A DNA stretch of 64,000 nt from Rhodomicrobium sp. (GCA_021604665.1 BQJK01000001.1:372001-436000); one strand, 5' to 3'; counted from the stretch's first letter, positions 1-11,126 are shown. Numbers and translations: made by a program. The notes: generated by a model from the sequence alone, not told the origin.

Positions 1-698
1 GCCTGTTGCGCCGCCGCGATGGCATCTATTTCACCAAAGCGGGTTATGAAAAACTTGGATATTTCATCAATACTTTTATACAGCGCGATTTGCGAGATGC
101 AAAAGCTGAGCGTAATGTGCCATTGCTTGGTGATCAGGCTGATCAGAAATACCTGCTACGCCGCAGCCTGATGGATAGTCCAAAAAACCGCAGGAAACTC
201 GCCGCCCGACAGGAAGAGCAGAGTACGGATAAAAAGCGCAGTAAAGCCGGTGAAAAACTACGCAGCCTCACAGGCCTATCCGAACAAAATAAATATGAAT
301 CAGCCCGCCATTCAAAGGTCAAATTACCAGCTGATATCGCGCAAAGCGGCAAAGAAACAGAGATAAAAATTCTCCGCCCCGCCATCCCCGCAGCCGCATT
401 CTCAATTGGCCGCCGCGCTTCAGAGATCGCCTCAGAAAACGGTCAGGATAATGGCCCTGCCATTCTGGTTGAAGAAATCGACGATATTATCGGTTTCGCC
501 ATTGCGTCAGCCACAGAGCAGCTATCAGGTGCAGACCCGCAGCGCCGCTTACCTCTCACCCAAACCCCTTATTATAAGCTTCTGGTGCGCGGGGAACCTC
601 AGCCAGCGCTTTCTGGACGCGCGGATGATTTTAAATGGCGTGGCCTACCACCAGCCATTAAAAAAGAGAGCCAAGCAAAAGCCACCTCATCAAACTAA
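1..698 (+). CDS. SGNH/DUF459-family hydrolase, C-terminal part (cut by window edge)
   Basis: The reading frame is open from the first bases of the window (codons in phase with base 3), so the true start lies upstream; a TTG at base 6 is unlikely to be the start. The first visible residues, LLRRRDGIYFTKAGYEKLGYF, match the last conserved block of the DUF459/SGNH-hydrolase family, periplasmic or exported proteins common in rhizobia. That block normally carries the catalytic Asp-x-x-His as DG(I/V)HFT. Here the histidine position reads tyrosine (DGIYFT). The rest is a long polar, basic low-complexity C-terminus with no recognisable domain. A bidirectional hairpin terminator follows. Family call is by motif only; activity is doubtful given the His to Tyr change. 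Confidence 0.6.
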   Translation, partial: LLRRRDGIYFTKAGYEKLGYFINTFIQRDLRDAKAERNVPLLGDQADQKYLLRRSLMDSPKNRRKLAARQEEQSTDKKRSKAGEKLRSLTGLSEQNKYESARHSKVKLPADIAQSGKETEIKILRPAIPAAAFSIGRRASEIASENGQDNGPAILVEEIDDIIGFAIASATEQLSGADPQRRLPLTQTPYYKLLVRGEPQPALSGRADDFKWRGLPPAIKKESQAKATSSN

Positions 699-723
699 GC
701 CCCATAAACCAACTAAGCCCATA

Positions 724-757
724 AAAAAAGGCCCGCTAAAATCTCAGCGGGCCTTTT
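724..757. terminator. Bidirectional intrinsic terminator between the DUF459 gene and gltD
   Basis: A perfect 8-bp stem (GGCCCGCT at 730-737 with AGCGGGCC at 746-753) is preceded by a run of A and followed by a run of T. It can end transcription from both converging genes. Confidence 0.85.
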
Positions 758-782
758 CATTTAACTAAAAAATATCAGCATG

Positions 783-2204
783 CTAACGCGGTAGAACAGT
801 TGAGCCCATTAAGAACTCATCAATCGCCCGCGCGGCTTGCCGGCCTTCCCGGATCGCCCAAACAACCAGCGATTGCCCGCGCCTCATATCACCAGCCGCA
901 TAAACACCGGATTTACTGGTGGCATAATCATTTACATTGGCTTTAACATTACCGCGCTCATCAAGCTCAACACCAACGCCCTTCAACATGCCTTCATGAA
1001 TAGGGTGAACAAACCCCATAGCCAGAAGCACAAGGTCAGCTTTTAACTCAAATTCAGTACCTGGAATCGGCTGCATCTTCTCGTCAACATGCACACAATT
1101 AATATGGGTAATATGGCCATTATTGCCAACGAATTCAGATGTCATAACAGACCAGTCACGCTCAGCCCCTTCAGCCTGGCTGGAAGATGTACGCATTTTT
1201 AACGGCCAGTGCGGCCAGGTCATTAACTTGTCTTCAGCTTCAGGCGGCTTCGGCATAATTTCTAGCTGCGTCACAGAAAGACAACCCTGCCTGATAGACG
1301 TACCAATACAGTCAGACCCAGTATCACCGCCGCCAATGACAATAACATGCTTGCCTTCAGCTAAAATTGGCTCAGCTTGAGCAATGGCTTCATTGCTATT
1401 GCGCCGGTTCTGCTGGGTAAGAAAATCCATCGCAAAATGAACACCACCAAGCTCACGCCCCGGAATTGGCAAATCTCTGGGATGTTCCGAACCACCAGTC
1501 ATCAATACAGCATCATACTCATCCTGAAGGTCAGCAACCGCCCGATCCTGGCCAACATTCACACCCATATGGAACGTGACACCTTCAGCTTCCATCTGCT
1601 CAACGCGGCGGTCAATCAGTGATTTATCCAGTTTAAAGTCAGGGATACCATAGCGAAGCAGACCGCCCGCCTTGGCATTCTTTTCATAAAGGTGAACTTC
1701 ATGCCCGGCTCTGGCCAGTTGCTGTGCCGCCGCCATGCCAGCAGGGCCGCCGCCAATAACCGCCACCCGTTTCTCTGTTTTAATTTCGGATGGCTCTGGT
1801 TTAACCCAGCCTTCTTGCCAGCCTTTATCAATTATCGAGCATTCAATGGTTTTAATCGTAACCGGTACATCCTCAAGATTTAGCGTACAAGCCGCTTCAC
1901 AAGGGGCCGGGCAAATGCGCCCGGTAAACTCCGGGAAATTATTGGTAGAATGCAGGTTGATCAAAGCCTCCTGCCAGTCATCATTATAAACCAGATCATT
2001 CCAATCAGGAATCTGGTTATTCACCGGGCAACCAGTATGACAAAACGGAATACCGCAATCCATACAGCGCGCCGCTTGCCCGCTCACCTGTTCATCAGAA
2101 AGAGGAATAACAAATTCCTCGTAATGACGAATCCGGTCAGAGGCAGGTTTGTAAGACCGATCGTGACGATTAATTTCTAAAAAGCCAGTAATCTTACCCA
2201 TCAC
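783..2204 (-). CDS. gltD: Glutamate synthase [NADPH] small subunit
   Basis: This is the beta subunit of NADPH-dependent GOGAT. It takes electrons from NADPH through FAD and passes them through iron-sulfur clusters to the large subunit, which makes two glutamates from glutamine and 2-oxoglutarate. The 473-residue length is normal. An N-terminal cysteine cluster (C47, C50, C55, C59 and C98, C102, C106) provides the 4Fe-4S ligands. The FAD Rossmann motif GGGPAG is at 151-156 and the NADPH motif GGGDTG starts at 291. A GTG directly abuts the gltB stop codon and an ATG is the next codon; the ATG is the likelier start. The zero-gap arrangement indicates an operon with gltB and probable translational coupling. 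Confidence 0.96.
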   Translation of the reverse strand: MMGKITGFLEINRHDRSYKPASDRIRHYEEFVIPLSDEQVSGQAARCMDCGIPFCHTGCPVNNQIPDWNDLVYNDDWQEALINLHSTNNFPEFTGRICPAPCEAACTLNLEDVPVTIKTIECSIIDKGWQEGWVKPEPSEIKTEKRVAVIGGGPAGMAAAQQLARAGHEVHLYEKNAKAGGLLRYGIPDFKLDKSLIDRRVEQMEAEGVTFHMGVNVGQDRAVADLQDEYDAVLMTGGSEHPRDLPIPGRELGGVHFAMDFLTQQNRRNSNEAIAQAEPILAEGKHVIVIGGGDTGSDCIGTSIRQGCLSVTQLEIMPKPPEAEDKLMTWPHWPLKMRTSSSQAEGAERDWSVMTSEFVGNNGHITHINCVHVDEKMQPIPGTEFELKADLVLLAMGFVHPIHEGMLKGVGVELDERGNVKANVNDYATSKSGVYAAGDMRRGQSLVVWAIREGRQAARAIDEFLMGSTVLPR

Positions 2205-5200
2205 TTACTTACCTCTCATGCCAATTTCCATCTGACCATCAGGCGAATTGCTCTGTTGGCGCGCCATTTCTTCAAGTGCCCGTCGATATTCAACAGGCAT
2301 CACTTTGACAAATTTGGTCAATGACTGTTTCCAATTATCAAGAATATACTGCGCTCTGGAAGACCCCGTGTAATGAGCGTGGCGCTCAATCAACTGATGC
2401 AAACGCTCAGCGTCAAGGCTTGTCATATCCCGCATCACATCAACAAGCCCATGAGATTCCAGATCACCAGCCTGGTGGCCGTTTTTATAGTTAGAATCTT
2501 CTTCTTCAACAATCGGCTCCAGATCAACCATTGCCAAGTTGCAGCGGCGCTCAAAGTCACCAGAGTCATCAAAAACGTAGGCAATCCCGCCAGACATGCC
2601 AGCCGCAAAATTGCGCCCAGTTTCACCAAGCACCACGACAACGCCGCCGGTCATATATTCACAACCATGATCGCCAGTGCCTTCAACAACCGCAATAGCG
2701 CCAGAGTTCCGAACAGCAAAACGCTCACCTGCAACGCCGCGGAAATAACACTCGCCAGCAATCGCGCCGTAAAGCACGGTGTTACCAACAATAATGCTTT
2801 CTTCAGGCACAATGCCAGATTCCACAGGCGGGCGAACAATCAACCGTCCACCAGAAAGGCCCTTGCCAACATAGTCATTTGCAACACCAACCAGATCAAG
2901 CGTCACACCTTGCGCAACCCAGGCACCAAAGGCCTGGCCAGCAGTACCGCGGAACTTAAACCAGATGGTGTCATCTGGCAGGCCTTCATAACCATAGCGA
3001 GAAGCTATCTCACCTGAAAGCATCGCCCCGGTAGAGCGGTCTACATTGGTAATATCAAGGTCACTCTTAACAGGCTGCTTGTTCTCAAGTGCCGGCTTCG
3101 CTAACTCAATCAGCTTACGATCAAGAATATCATCAATCTGATGTTGCTGGCGCTCTGTCCGATAAATACCAATATCTTCACCAACTTCAGGCCGGTGGAA
3201 TAGGCGTGTAAAGTCCAGCCCTTCAGCTTTCCAATGGTCGATGGCTTTATTCTTTTCAAGAAATTCACTGTGACCAATAATTTCATCCAGTGTGGCAAAG
3301 CCCATTTCCGCCATAAGCGCCCGGGCTTCTTCGGCCACAAAGAAGAAGTAATTAATCACATGCTCCGGTGCGCCTTTAAAGCGTTTGCGAAGCACAGGAT
3401 CTTGTGTCGCGATACCAACAGGGCAGGTGTTCAGGTGACACTTACGCATCATCAGGCAACCAGCCGCAATCAACGGCGCTGTAGCAAAGCCAAATTCATC
3501 GGCACCAAGTAGGGCACCTACAATTACATCGCGGCCAGTTCTGAGCCCGCCATCTACCTGCACAGCAACACGTGATCTAAGGTTATTAAGAACCAGTGTT
3601 TGCTGCGTTTCAGCAAGGCCAATTTCCCATGGAGAACCAGCATGCTTAATTGAAGTCAGAGGAGAGGCACCAGTGCCGCCTTCAAAGCCTGAAATAGTCA
3701 AATGGTCAGCTCTGGCTTTGGCAACACCTGCTGCCACAGTGCCAACACCCACTTCAGACACCAGCTTAACGCTAACATCAGCTTTCGGGTTCACATTCTT
3801 CAGGTCATAAATTAGCTGTGCCAGATCCTCAATCGAATAGATATCATGATGCGGCGGTGGAGATATAAGACCAACACCCGGCGTTGAATGTCTCACTTTA
3901 GCAATGACACTATCAACCTTATGGCCAGGTAGCTGCCCGCCTTCACCAGGCTTGGCACCTTGCGCCATTTTAATCTGGATCATATCCGCATTAGCCAGAT
4001 ATTCTGTGGTGACACCAAACCGGCCAGAGGCAACCTGCTTGATCGCCGAGCGTTCGCTATCTCCATTGGCTAGCGGCTGGAAACGCTCCCGTTCTTCACC
4101 GCCCTCACCAGTATTAGACTTGCCGCCAATACGGTTCATGGCGATGGCCAGGGTCGTGTGCGCTTCCCGCGAGATGGAGCCATAAGACATGGCACCTGTT
4201 GAGAACCGGCGAACAATAGACTCAGCCGATTGCACATCATCAATTGAAAGGGGCGTACGGCCCAGCTCTTCCGCCGTTTTAATGCGGAATAAGCCGCGCA
4301 GAGTTCTAAGACGTTCTGACTGCTCATTCACAGTTTCAGCAAAACGAGTATAAACATCAGGCAAGTTGCCGCGCACCGCATGCTGCAAATCAGCAATGGT
4401 GTCAGGCTCCCACACATGCTGCTCACCGCGTAAACGGAAGGCATACTCACCGCCAACATCAAGCGCTTTCTTAAGCACCTGATCCCGGCCAAAGGCCGCT
4501 GCGTGACGATTATAAGTCTCAATCGCCACTTCTTTCAGCCCAATGCCCTCAATTTGGCTATGGGTGCCGGTAAAGTATTTTTTGATGAAAGAGCTGTTTA
4601 AGCCAATAGCATCAAATATCTGCGCACCACAATATGACTGGAAGGTCGAGATGCCCATTTTCGACATCACCTTAAGCAGCCCCTTATTAATGGCTTTCTT
4701 ATAGCGTTTCACCGCTTCATCAAAGCTGATCTCTTCATCAAAATCAGCAACTTCATTTTCTATCGTTTCAAATGCCAGATAAGGATTAATCCCTTCAGCA
4801 CCATAACCGCCAAGGGTGGCAAACTGGTTCACCTCAAGTGCTTCACCAGTTTCCACAAGCAAGCCAACAGAGGTCCGCAAGCCTTTACGAATGAGGTGCT
4901 GGTGAACCGATGAGGTCGCGAGCAATGAGGGGATAGGCACCTGCTCAGCTGAGACGTCCCGGTCAGAAAGGATGATGATGTTAAAGCCATCGCCAACAGC
5001 TGTTTCAGCCGCCACTTGCAAAGCTTCGATAGCACCTTGCATGCCCTCAGGCCCGGTTGTAGCGGGGAAGGTAATATCAAGCGTTTTGGTTCTAAAGCCA
5101 TTGTCAGGCATATCACCAAGCGCTCTTAATTTCTCAAGGCTGTCATTGGACAGCACTGGCTGTGTGATCTCCAGCCGCTTCAATAGAGAGTTATTATCAT

Positions 5201-6896
5201 GTTCCAGAAGGTTAGGCCGTGGACCAATGAAGCTAACAAGTGACATCACCAACTCTTCCCGAATGGGGTCGATAGGCGGATTAGTTACCTGCGCAAAATT
5301 CTGCTTGAAGTAAGTGTGCAATAATTTCGAGCGATCAGACAGCGCTGACACTGGCGTATCAGTGCCCATAGAGCCAATAGCTTCCTGGCCCACAGAGGCC
5401 ATAGGTTCCAGCAAAAATTTAATCGCTTCACTGGTGATACCAAAAGCTTGCTGGCGATCAAGCAAGCTAACATCGGAAATAACTGTCTCGATCGGGATCT
5501 TTGGTAGATCCTTGACCTTAATCTGCCCCTTCTCGAGCCACTCTTTATAAGGGTGGCTACAGGCGAGGTCAGTTTTCAACTCATCATCAGAGATAATCCG
5601 CCCTTGCTCAAGATCAATAAGCAGCATCTTGCCAGGTTGCAAACGCCATTTCTGGGTGATTTTCTCTTCTTCAAATTCCAGCACGCCCATTTCAGAGGCC
5701 AGCATAACAATATCATCAGACGTCACAACATAACGCGCTGGGCGAAGGCCATTTCGGTCAAGCGTTGCGCCAATCCGCATACCATCAGAAAATGCAACAG
5801 CGGCTGGGCCATCCCAGGGCTCCATGATCGCGGCATTATATTCATAAAATGCCCGGCGCTCTTCATCCATCAACGGGTTTCCGGCCCAGGCTTCAGGAAT
5901 AAGCAGCATCATCGCATGCGCCATGTCATACCCGCCGCGAACCAATAGCTCTAGCGCGTTATCAAAGCTGGCACTATCTGATTGCCCCTCAGGTATAAGT
6001 GGCCAGATTTTATCGAGATCAGGGCCGATGATGTCAGATTTCATCGTTGCTTGCCGCGCTGCCATCCAGTTCACATTGCCGCGCACGGTATTAATCTCAC
6101 CATTATGGCAGATCATGCGGAAAGGCTGTGCCAATGACCATGTCGGGAAGGTATTGGTTGAGAAGCGCTGATGCACAAGCGCCAAAGCAGAGACCATGCG
6201 CTCATCATTAAGGTCATGAAAATATTGACCAAGCTGATCAGAAAGCAGCAAGCCCTTATAAAGCAGCGTCCGCGCTGACATAGAGGGGATGTAGAAGAAT
6301 TTATAACCAGCAGGCTTCTCACGCATAATGCGCAATTCAATACAGCGGCGAATAATAAACAGCTTTAGTTCAAAATCCTGCACAGAAGTAATGTCATCAC
6401 TGCATCCGATAAACACTTGTGCATGATGCGGCTCGGTAGGTGTAACAGAATAACCAAGCACTGAATTATCAACCGGCACATCCCGCCAGCCAAGGCAAGA
6501 TAAACTGCGGCCGTTAATTTCTTCCTCAATGATTGTCTTAATAGCTGCATGCTCACTCGCATCTTTCGGCAAAAAGATGGGGGCGCAGCTGTAAGAACCA
6601 ACAGCCGGCAGCTCAATGCCAGCATCACCAGCAACAGCTCTCAGAAAAGCATCCGGCATTTGAATGAGAATACCACAACCATCACCGGCTTTCGGGTCAG
6701 CGCCAACAGCGCCCCGATGCTCCAGGTTTCTTAGAATTTCGAGACCTTTGGCAACAATATTATGGCTTTTCTCATTTTTCATATGCGCCACAAAGCCAAT
6801 GCCACAGGCATCACGCTCATTGCTCGGGTCATATAAACCTTGCGGCTCCGGAAAGCCGGGCTGTTTTTTAAATTCTTTGATCACGTTCTGGCCCAA
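2205..6896 (-). CDS. gltB: Glutamate synthase [NADPH] large subunit
   Basis: This is the alpha subunit of GOGAT, 1563 residues, the usual length. The order is: a type 2 glutamine amidotransferase domain whose nucleophile is C31 in ERDACGIGF, so a 30-residue propeptide is presumably removed; a central linker; the FMN-binding synthase barrel; the 3Fe-4S cysteine motif near residue 1150 (three cysteines in [15 protein letters not shown]); and the C-terminal GXGXG beta-helix repeats. Translation appears to start at TTG, with AGGGA about 8 bases upstream; a GTG four codons later is an alternative. It is the first gene of the gltBD operon and handles ammonium assimilation together with glutamine synthetase, which is not in this window. 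Confidence 0.96.
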   Translation of the reverse strand: MGQNVIKEFKKQPGFPEPQGLYDPSNERDACGIGFVAHMKNEKSHNIVAKGLEILRNLEHRGAVGADPKAGDGCGILIQMPDAFLRAVAGDAGIELPAVGSYSCAPIFLPKDASEHAAIKTIIEEEINGRSLSCLGWRDVPVDNSVLGYSVTPTEPHHAQVFIGCSDDITSVQDFELKLFIIRRCIELRIMREKPAGYKFFYIPSMSARTLLYKGLLLSDQLGQYFHDLNDERMVSALALVHQRFSTNTFPTWSLAQPFRMICHNGEINTVRGNVNWMAARQATMKSDIIGPDLDKIWPLIPEGQSDSASFDNALELLVRGGYDMAHAMMLLIPEAWAGNPLMDEERRAFYEYNAAIMEPWDGPAAVAFSDGMRIGATLDRNGLRPARYVVTSDDIVMLASEMGVLEFEEEKITQKWRLQPGKMLLIDLEQGRIISDDELKTDLACSHPYKEWLEKGQIKVKDLPKIPIETVISDVSLLDRQQAFGITSEAIKFLLEPMASVGQEAIGSMGTDTPVSALSDRSKLLHTYFKQNFAQVTNPPIDPIREELVMSLVSFIGPRPNLLEHDNNSLLKRLEITQPVLSNDSLEKLRALGDMPDNGFRTKTLDITFPATTGPEGMQGAIEALQVAAETAVGDGFNIIILSDRDVSAEQVPIPSLLATSSVHQHLIRKGLRTSVGLLVETGEALEVNQFATLGGYGAEGINPYLAFETIENEVADFDEEISFDEAVKRYKKAINKGLLKVMSKMGISTFQSYCGAQIFDAIGLNSSFIKKYFTGTHSQIEGIGLKEVAIETYNRHAAAFGRDQVLKKALDVGGEYAFRLRGEQHVWEPDTIADLQHAVRGNLPDVYTRFAETVNEQSERLRTLRGLFRIKTAEELGRTPLSIDDVQSAESIVRRFSTGAMSYGSISREAHTTLAIAMNRIGGKSNTGEGGEERERFQPLANGDSERSAIKQVASGRFGVTTEYLANADMIQIKMAQGAKPGEGGQLPGHKVDSVIAKVRHSTPGVGLISPPPHHDIYSIEDLAQLIYDLKNVNPKADVSVKLVSEVGVGTVAAGVAKARADHLTISGFEGGTGASPLTSIKHAGSPWEIGLAETQQTLVLNNLRSRVAVQVDGGLRTGRDVIVGALLGADEFGFATAPLIAAGCLMMRKCHLNTCPVGIATQDPVLRKRFKGAPEHVINYFFFVAEEARALMAEMGFATLDEIIGHSEFLEKNKAIDHWKAEGLDFTRLFHRPEVGEDIGIYRTERQQHQIDDILDRKLIELAKPALENKQPVKSDLDITNVDRSTGAMLSGEIASRYGYEGLPDDTIWFKFRGTAGQAFGAWVAQGVTLDLVGVANDYVGKGLSGGRLIVRPPVESGIVPEESIIVGNTVLYGAIAGECYFRGVAGERFAVRNSGAIAVVEGTGDHGCEYMTGGVVVVLGETGRNFAAGMSGGIAYVFDDSGDFERRCNLAMVDLEPIVEEEDSNYKNGHQAGDLESHGLVDVMRDMTSLDAERLHQLIERHAHYTGSSRAQYILDNWKQSLTKFVKVMPVEYRRALEEMARQQSNSPDGQMEIGMRGK

Positions 6897-7584
6897 ATCT
6901 TTTATCCCTAATAATATCGTCGCTGGCAGTTAGGTTCGGCAGTATCTAAGTTTAAGAAACGCGGTAATATTGTTGCCTCAACTTTTCAACCTGTTAACGG
7001 TACAGCGTCATAATCTATCGGCGCACAGGCACTGAATGGGTCAAATTAAAATTACAAACTTAATTCGACCATGGCGACCGTGCGATGACATATCTTTGGT
7101 GACAGCAAGAGCCAAACCAACCAAACTCAGACTTCTGGTGAATGCCCAGACTTCTGTAATAGGCAGTGGTCTCTCGCTTTTGTCTTGTCATATTAAATCA
7201 GTTGATGGCGAGCACGATGATTGTTTGTTCGTCAGCTCAATCGTTTCACTATCATAAGCGCCGCAAACGCTCAACGCCACCCTGTGTATAAGGACAGCAA
7301 AGCTGACCTATTACAAAAGTAAAATGCCAGATTTCCTCGCCAGTGACAAGGTACCAGCTAAACTTTCATGTAAAATCGCTAAAATGGCTCTGAACAAGCC
7401 ATTTACACTCCTGAAATGGCGATTAAAACGTCTATTGCAACATCAAAATGATAATAAAACACTCATCCAGCCATCAGCATTCTAGACGGTAGTCTGTGAA
7501 ACCCTCGCCTTCAGAACCATCAATAATCTCTATTAATAAGACCAAAACTTGCTAGTAATGAATTTAAAACCCAAACAAAAATGA
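6897..7584. other. Intergenic region between divergent gltB and the S9 peptidase
   Basis: About 690 bases separate the two divergent genes. One short frame (7036-7257) has no family resemblance or convincing ribosome site. The region must hold the gltB promoter on one side. It contains a nested stem-loop at 7374-7424, listed separately. No gene is supported. Confidence 0.6.
7374..7424. other. Nested inverted repeat upstream of the S9 peptidase gene
   Basis: AAATGGCT (7382-7389) pairs with AGCCATTT (7397-7404) across a 7-base loop. An outer AATCGC (7374-7379) pairs with GCGATT (7419-7424). No T-run follows, so it is not a standard terminator. It lies about 160 bases before the peptidase start and might be a leader structure or operator. 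Confidence 0.4.
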
Positions 7585-9585
7585 GTGGCAAACGTGGCAT
7601 CAAACAAAAAAACAGCCCCCTACGGCACCTGGCCGGGCGAAATCACTGAAGCGGATATCGCAAGCAAATCACTGCGCTTTGGCACAGTAAAAAGCGAAGG
7701 TTCCACCCTCTATTGGTTGGAGCAACGCGCCAGCGAAGGCGGTCGCGGCGTCATCATGCAATGGTCAGAAGACGGCGGATTATGCGAGCGATTGGAAAAG
7801 CCCCACTCAGCACGCTCCAAAGTACATGAATATGGGGGCGGCGATTTTTGTGTCCATCATGGCGAGATATATTATGTAAATGCAGCTGATCAGCAGATCT
7901 ACCATCTAAGTAAAGATGGAGAGACGGAAAAAATCACCAACGCCTCCGGTCATCGCTTTGCAGATCTGGTCTTTGATGAAAAAAACAATCGCCTCATCGC
8001 CGTGTCCGAACGCCATGAAACCCACAAGCAAAAGCAGGGGGAAACACAGGCTGAAACGATGGTTGATAGCAAGGAAGCAGAAGGCGAAACAGCCGCTCAT
8101 CCGCTTCCTCAGAATATGCTGGTACAAATTGGCCTGACAGGGGAAGAAAAAGGCGGGTTCCAAATCCTGGAAGATAAAGCTGATTTTTACGCAAGCCCTC
8201 GCGTCTCACCAGATGGCAGCAAGCTGGCCTTTCTTTCCTGGTCCCTGCCAGATATGCCCTGGCAAACGGCTCAATTGAAACTTGCTAACTTGAACCAGGC
8301 AACTTTCAGCGCTGACACCCTCAATACCAATGCTGCCTCAAAAAAGAGCGCCGCCTTCAGCCCCTATTGGAGCAAATCAGGAGAGTTATATTTTATTGAG
8401 GACATCAACACGCGCGGCCAGCTAATGAAAGGCACAGCCTCAACTAGCCTTTTCAGCCCGCAAGATGACCAGCTGGATGCATTAATGCCGCAATGGGTGT
8501 TTGGCCTTGAAGCCATCACCATAACAACAAACGGTGAGCTTTTCCTCACCGGCTATAAAACTGGCGCTTGCCAGCTACACAAAATCTCTGAAAATGACGG
8601 CGTCATAGAGCTAACAACACCGGCCCGCAGCATCAATATGCTAACCACAGTCGAAACCAGCAAGGGGCAACAACTGGCGGCCATTACCACAACAGATAAT
8701 ATGGCTGCAACCATTTGCCTGATAGATGCAGAAACAGGGAATTTAACCCCGATACGGCCAGAAACCCCATCAGTTTATGCACCCGGCACACTCTCAATTG
8801 GTCAGTTAAAATCATTCACCTCAGAGGGGGCTAAAACCTTTGGCATTTATTATCCCCCCTCAAACTCCGCCTACCATGCGGCGGGTGGTGAAGCACCACC
8901 AACCATTCTCACCGTCCATGGCGGCCCCACCGCCATGGCAGATAGGGGCTTAAAGCTAAACACCCAATATTGGACCAGCAGAGGCTATGCCATCTTCGAT
9001 GTAGATTACGCTGGCAGCAGCGGGTATGGCCGCGCCTATAGAGAACGGCTGGATGGCCGTTGGGGGCAGCGGGATGTAAAAGATCTCATCACCGCCGCTG
9101 AGTATCTGATAGATGAAAAATTGGCAGATCCCGAAAAACTAATCATACAGGGCGGGAGCGCTGGTGGTTACACCTGCCTGATGGCCCTGGTCGAAAGCAA
9201 TCTATTCAAATGCGCCTCAGTTAATTATCCGGTCACCGATTTAAGCCAGCTTCTCGAAATCACCCATAAATTTGAGCTTGGCTATACATACAGTCTAACC
9301 GGCACAACAGAGGCAACAGCCAAGACAAGTCTTGCTGAAAGATCCGTATTGAAGCGCGTGGAAGAGATTACCGCCCCCGTCATCTTTTTTCAGGGGCTAG
9401 AAGATAAAGTGGTGCCCCCAAGCCAGCCAAAAGCTATTTATGAAGGGTTAAAAGCCCGCGGCATTAAAACAAGCCTGCATGAATTTATAGGAGAAGGGCA
9501 CGGGTTTAGAAAAGCCGACACCATAACAACAAGATTGCAAAAAGAGCTGGCCTTTTATCAGCAAGTTTTGAACCTGAACACTTGA
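7585..9585 (+). CDS. S9 family prolyl oligopeptidase-like serine peptidase
   Basis: A 666-residue cytosolic peptidase of the dipeptidyl-peptidase/acylaminoacyl-peptidase group. The first 400 or so residues form the beta-propeller lid. The C-terminal alpha/beta-hydrolase domain holds the catalytic triad: S525 in GGSAGG, D607 in EDKVVPP and H639 in GEGHGF. An oxyanion-type HGGPT motif precedes it. There is no signal peptide. The reading frame begins at GTG; an ATG four bases upstream is out of frame. It stands alone, with long spacers on both sides. The substrate cannot be deduced; degradation of short peptides is the family role. Confidence 0.9.
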   Translation: MANVASNKKTAPYGTWPGEITEADIASKSLRFGTVKSEGSTLYWLEQRASEGGRGVIMQWSEDGGLCERLEKPHSARSKVHEYGGGDFCVHHGEIYYVNAADQQIYHLSKDGETEKITNASGHRFADLVFDEKNNRLIAVSERHETHKQKQGETQAETMVDSKEAEGETAAHPLPQNMLVQIGLTGEEKGGFQILEDKADFYASPRVSPDGSKLAFLSWSLPDMPWQTAQLKLANLNQATFSADTLNTNAASKKSAAFSPYWSKSGELYFIEDINTRGQLMKGTASTSLFSPQDDQLDALMPQWVFGLEAITITTNGELFLTGYKTGACQLHKISENDGVIELTTPARSINMLTTVETSKGQQLAAITTTDNMAATICLIDAETGNLTPIRPETPSVYAPGTLSIGQLKSFTSEGAKTFGIYYPPSNSAYHAAGGEAPPTILTVHGGPTAMADRGLKLNTQYWTSRGYAIFDVDYAGSSGYGRAYRERLDGRWGQRDVKDLITAAEYLIDEKLADPEKLIIQGGSAGGYTCLMALVESNLFKCASVNYPVTDLSQLLEITHKFELGYTYSLTGTTEATAKTSLAERSVLKRVEEITAPVIFFQGLEDKVVPPSQPKAIYEGLKARGIKTSLHEFIGEGHGFRKADTITTRLQKELAFYQQVLNLNT

Positions 9586-9691
9586 TCAAAACCGCTCAAA
9601 GAAACCTGAAGTGAATATGAACAGCAGGTTCCAATTGAGTTCATGCAGCAAAAGCTAATGTCTCTTTATCAAACAAACAAAGGAGATATCA

Positions 9692-10084
9692 ATGTTCAGG
9701 AAAATTATTGCAGTTGCTGCTCTTATCGGTGTTGGCGTAATGGCTCAAAGCTCAATCGCCTCCGCTCACCAAAGCACAAAATACCATTCACATAAAAAGA
9801 ATGCTTATGAAAAGCCTTATAAAAATAAGCATATGAAGCATAAATATAAGAAGAATAAAAAGCACAAATATTACAATAACTATGGCTTTAAAAAACATCA
9901 CGGCAATCGTATTGGTAAAATCCGCCGCAAACTTCGCAATCGTGGCTTCTACAATATTCGCTTTACCGACCGTTATTTGCCTATTTACAAAGCCGTCGCA
10001 TGTAAAAGAGGTAAACGCCTTAAACTGACTATGAACCGTTGGGGTAATGTTATGTGGCGCAAGCGTGTAGGCTGGTGTGGTTAA
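9692..10084 (+). CDS. Small secreted Lys/His/Tyr-rich protein (paralogue of 11127-11606)
   Basis: A 130-residue protein with a clear signal peptide (cleavage likely after SIASA, residue 25) and a strong ribosome site (AAGGAG) just before the ATG. The mature part begins with about 45 residues very rich in K, H, Y and N. A compact basic domain with the pattern GKIRRKLRNRGFYNI ... YKAVACKRGKRLKLT ... GNVMWRKRVGWC follows. The same domain pattern recurs in the secreted protein encoded 1 kb downstream, so the two are paralogues. This resembles small exported proteins scattered in rhizobial genomes whose function is unknown. A strong terminator follows immediately, so it is monocistronic. Confidence 0.75.
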   Translation: MFRKIIAVAALIGVGVMAQSSIASAHQSTKYHSHKKNAYEKPYKNKHMKHKYKKNKKHKYYNNYGFKKHHGNRIGKIRRKLRNRGFYNIRFTDRYLPIYKAVACKRGKRLKLTMNRWGNVMWRKRVGWCG

Positions 10085-10121
10085 TCCAACCTATCAATCT
10101 CTAACCCCTTCCTTCCTATTA

Positions 10122-10154
10122 GCGCTCCCTTGTAACTCAAGGGGGCGCTTTTTT
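10122..10154 (+). terminator. Intrinsic terminator of the 9692-10084 gene
   Basis: The stem GCGCTCCCTTG / CAAGGGGGCGC has a short loop and is followed by a run of T, about 40 bases after the stop codon. Confidence 0.85.
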
Positions 10155-10202
10155 ATGGGAAACGCACTAACCACTAATTTCAAAGCAAAGCCCCACACAA
10201 TA

Positions 10203-10240
10203 AAAAGGCGCTGCCTATAACTGTAAGCAGCGCCTTTAAT
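10203..10240 (-). terminator. Intrinsic terminator of hsp20
   Basis: Read on the minus strand, a GC-rich stem (GCAGCGCC pairing with GGCGCTGC) is followed by a T-rich tract. It lies about 50 bases after the hsp20 stop codon. Confidence 0.8.
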
Positions 10241-10290
10241 CATCTGGTAGAACGCTTATCTATCAGCGTTCATTTTTATGAATACCAAAA

Positions 10291-10761
10291 TTAAGCATCA
10301 ACCTTGGCTTCAATTGTCTGGCCAGAGGTATCAGCCTCAGCAGACCGCTGAATGGCTATTTTGCGAGGTTTCATCTGCTCAGGGATTTCCCGTTTCAGAT
10401 CAACATGCAACAAGCCATTTTCTAGCTTAGCGCCCAGCACTTCAACATGGTCAGCCAGTTGGAAGCTGCGCTCAAAGGTGCGACTGGCTATGCCTTGATG
10501 TAGATACTCAACGTCATCATTCTCATTTTTTCTGCCATTAATTTTAAGGCTTTGTTCCTTAACTTCAATGTCAATTTCGTCCTCAGCAAACCCGGCAACA
10601 GCCATGGTTATACGGTAGGCATTTTCTTCAAGTCGCTGAATATTGTAAGGGGGGTATCCGGTGGCCGCACCATCCACTTTGCCAAAATCATCTAGTAAAT
10701 TAAATAAACGGTCAAAGCCAACGGTAGATCTATAAAGTGGTCTAAAATCAATATGTTCCAT
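10291..10761 (-). CDS. Small heat-shock protein, Hsp20/alpha-crystallin family (IbpA-like)
   Basis: A 156-residue ATP-independent holdase that keeps unfolded proteins soluble under stress. The N-terminus (MEHIDFRPLYRSTVGFDRLF) is the typical class A IbpA-type start. The alpha-crystallin domain spans about residues 35-135 and ends with the conserved GLLHVDLKREIPE segment. It is followed by the I-x-I type anchor RKIAIQ and a short tail. The gene is monocistronic, with its own terminator. Its 5' leader carries a ROSE-like thermometer over the Shine-Dalgarno sequence (see 10764-10787), which fits translational induction by heat. Confidence 0.94.
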   Translation of the reverse strand: MEHIDFRPLYRSTVGFDRLFNLLDDFGKVDGAATGYPPYNIQRLEENAYRITMAVAGFAEDEIDIEVKEQSLKINGRKNENDDVEYLHQGIASRTFERSFQLADHVEVLGAKLENGLLHVDLKREIPEQMKPRKIAIQRSAEADTSGQTIEAKVDA

Positions 10762-10763
10762 AA

Positions 10764-10787
10764 CATATCCTCCAATAAAGCAATATG
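10764..10787 (-). promoter_or_regulatory. ROSE-like RNA thermometer hairpin over the hsp20 ribosome site
   Basis: On the minus-strand transcript the 24 bases before the start codon fold as CAUAU / AUAUG. UUGCU faces the Shine-Dalgarno GGAGG, with a UUAU loop region. A U-U/C-G-C-U element opposite the Shine-Dalgarno is the hallmark of ROSE thermometers, which control small heat-shock genes in rhizobia. Upstream hairpins of a full ROSE element were not modelled. The call rests on the motif, the position and the target gene. Confidence 0.7.
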
Positions 10788-11126
10788 TGATTAGCGCTCC
10801 GTTGCCATATTTTTAAAAATCTGGCCCCATCAGGAAGATTAGTCATCTCCAGTGAGATGCTGGCCGCAACAAGAATGGCAGCTAGAGCAGTTCAGCACCC
10901 TTAATGGCGTGCATAATAATGATTTAGGCAGGGTTATTCGGCTTTCAAGAGGGGCAGGCAAAAAAATAAAAAACACCGTTTCCTGAACCTTAGATGAACA
11001 TTCCTTTCTAATTGAGTTCAGGATATCCCAGCTATAACAAACCAGACAGTCAGGGAGAGAGCTGCTGACATGAGAGGCAGTTTCAGAGCGTCGCTCATCT
11101 GGAGCGGAGTGCAAGAGGAGACAGAC

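Noticed and set aside
2373..6171. Many open frames of 60-210 codons on both strands within gltB
   Set aside because: They are shadows of the 1563-codon gltB gene; none has a ribosome site or family motif.
7036..7257. 73-codon plus-strand frame between gltB and the S9 peptidase
   Set aside because: No ribosome site, no conserved pattern, irregular composition; it lies in a spacer that must hold promoters.
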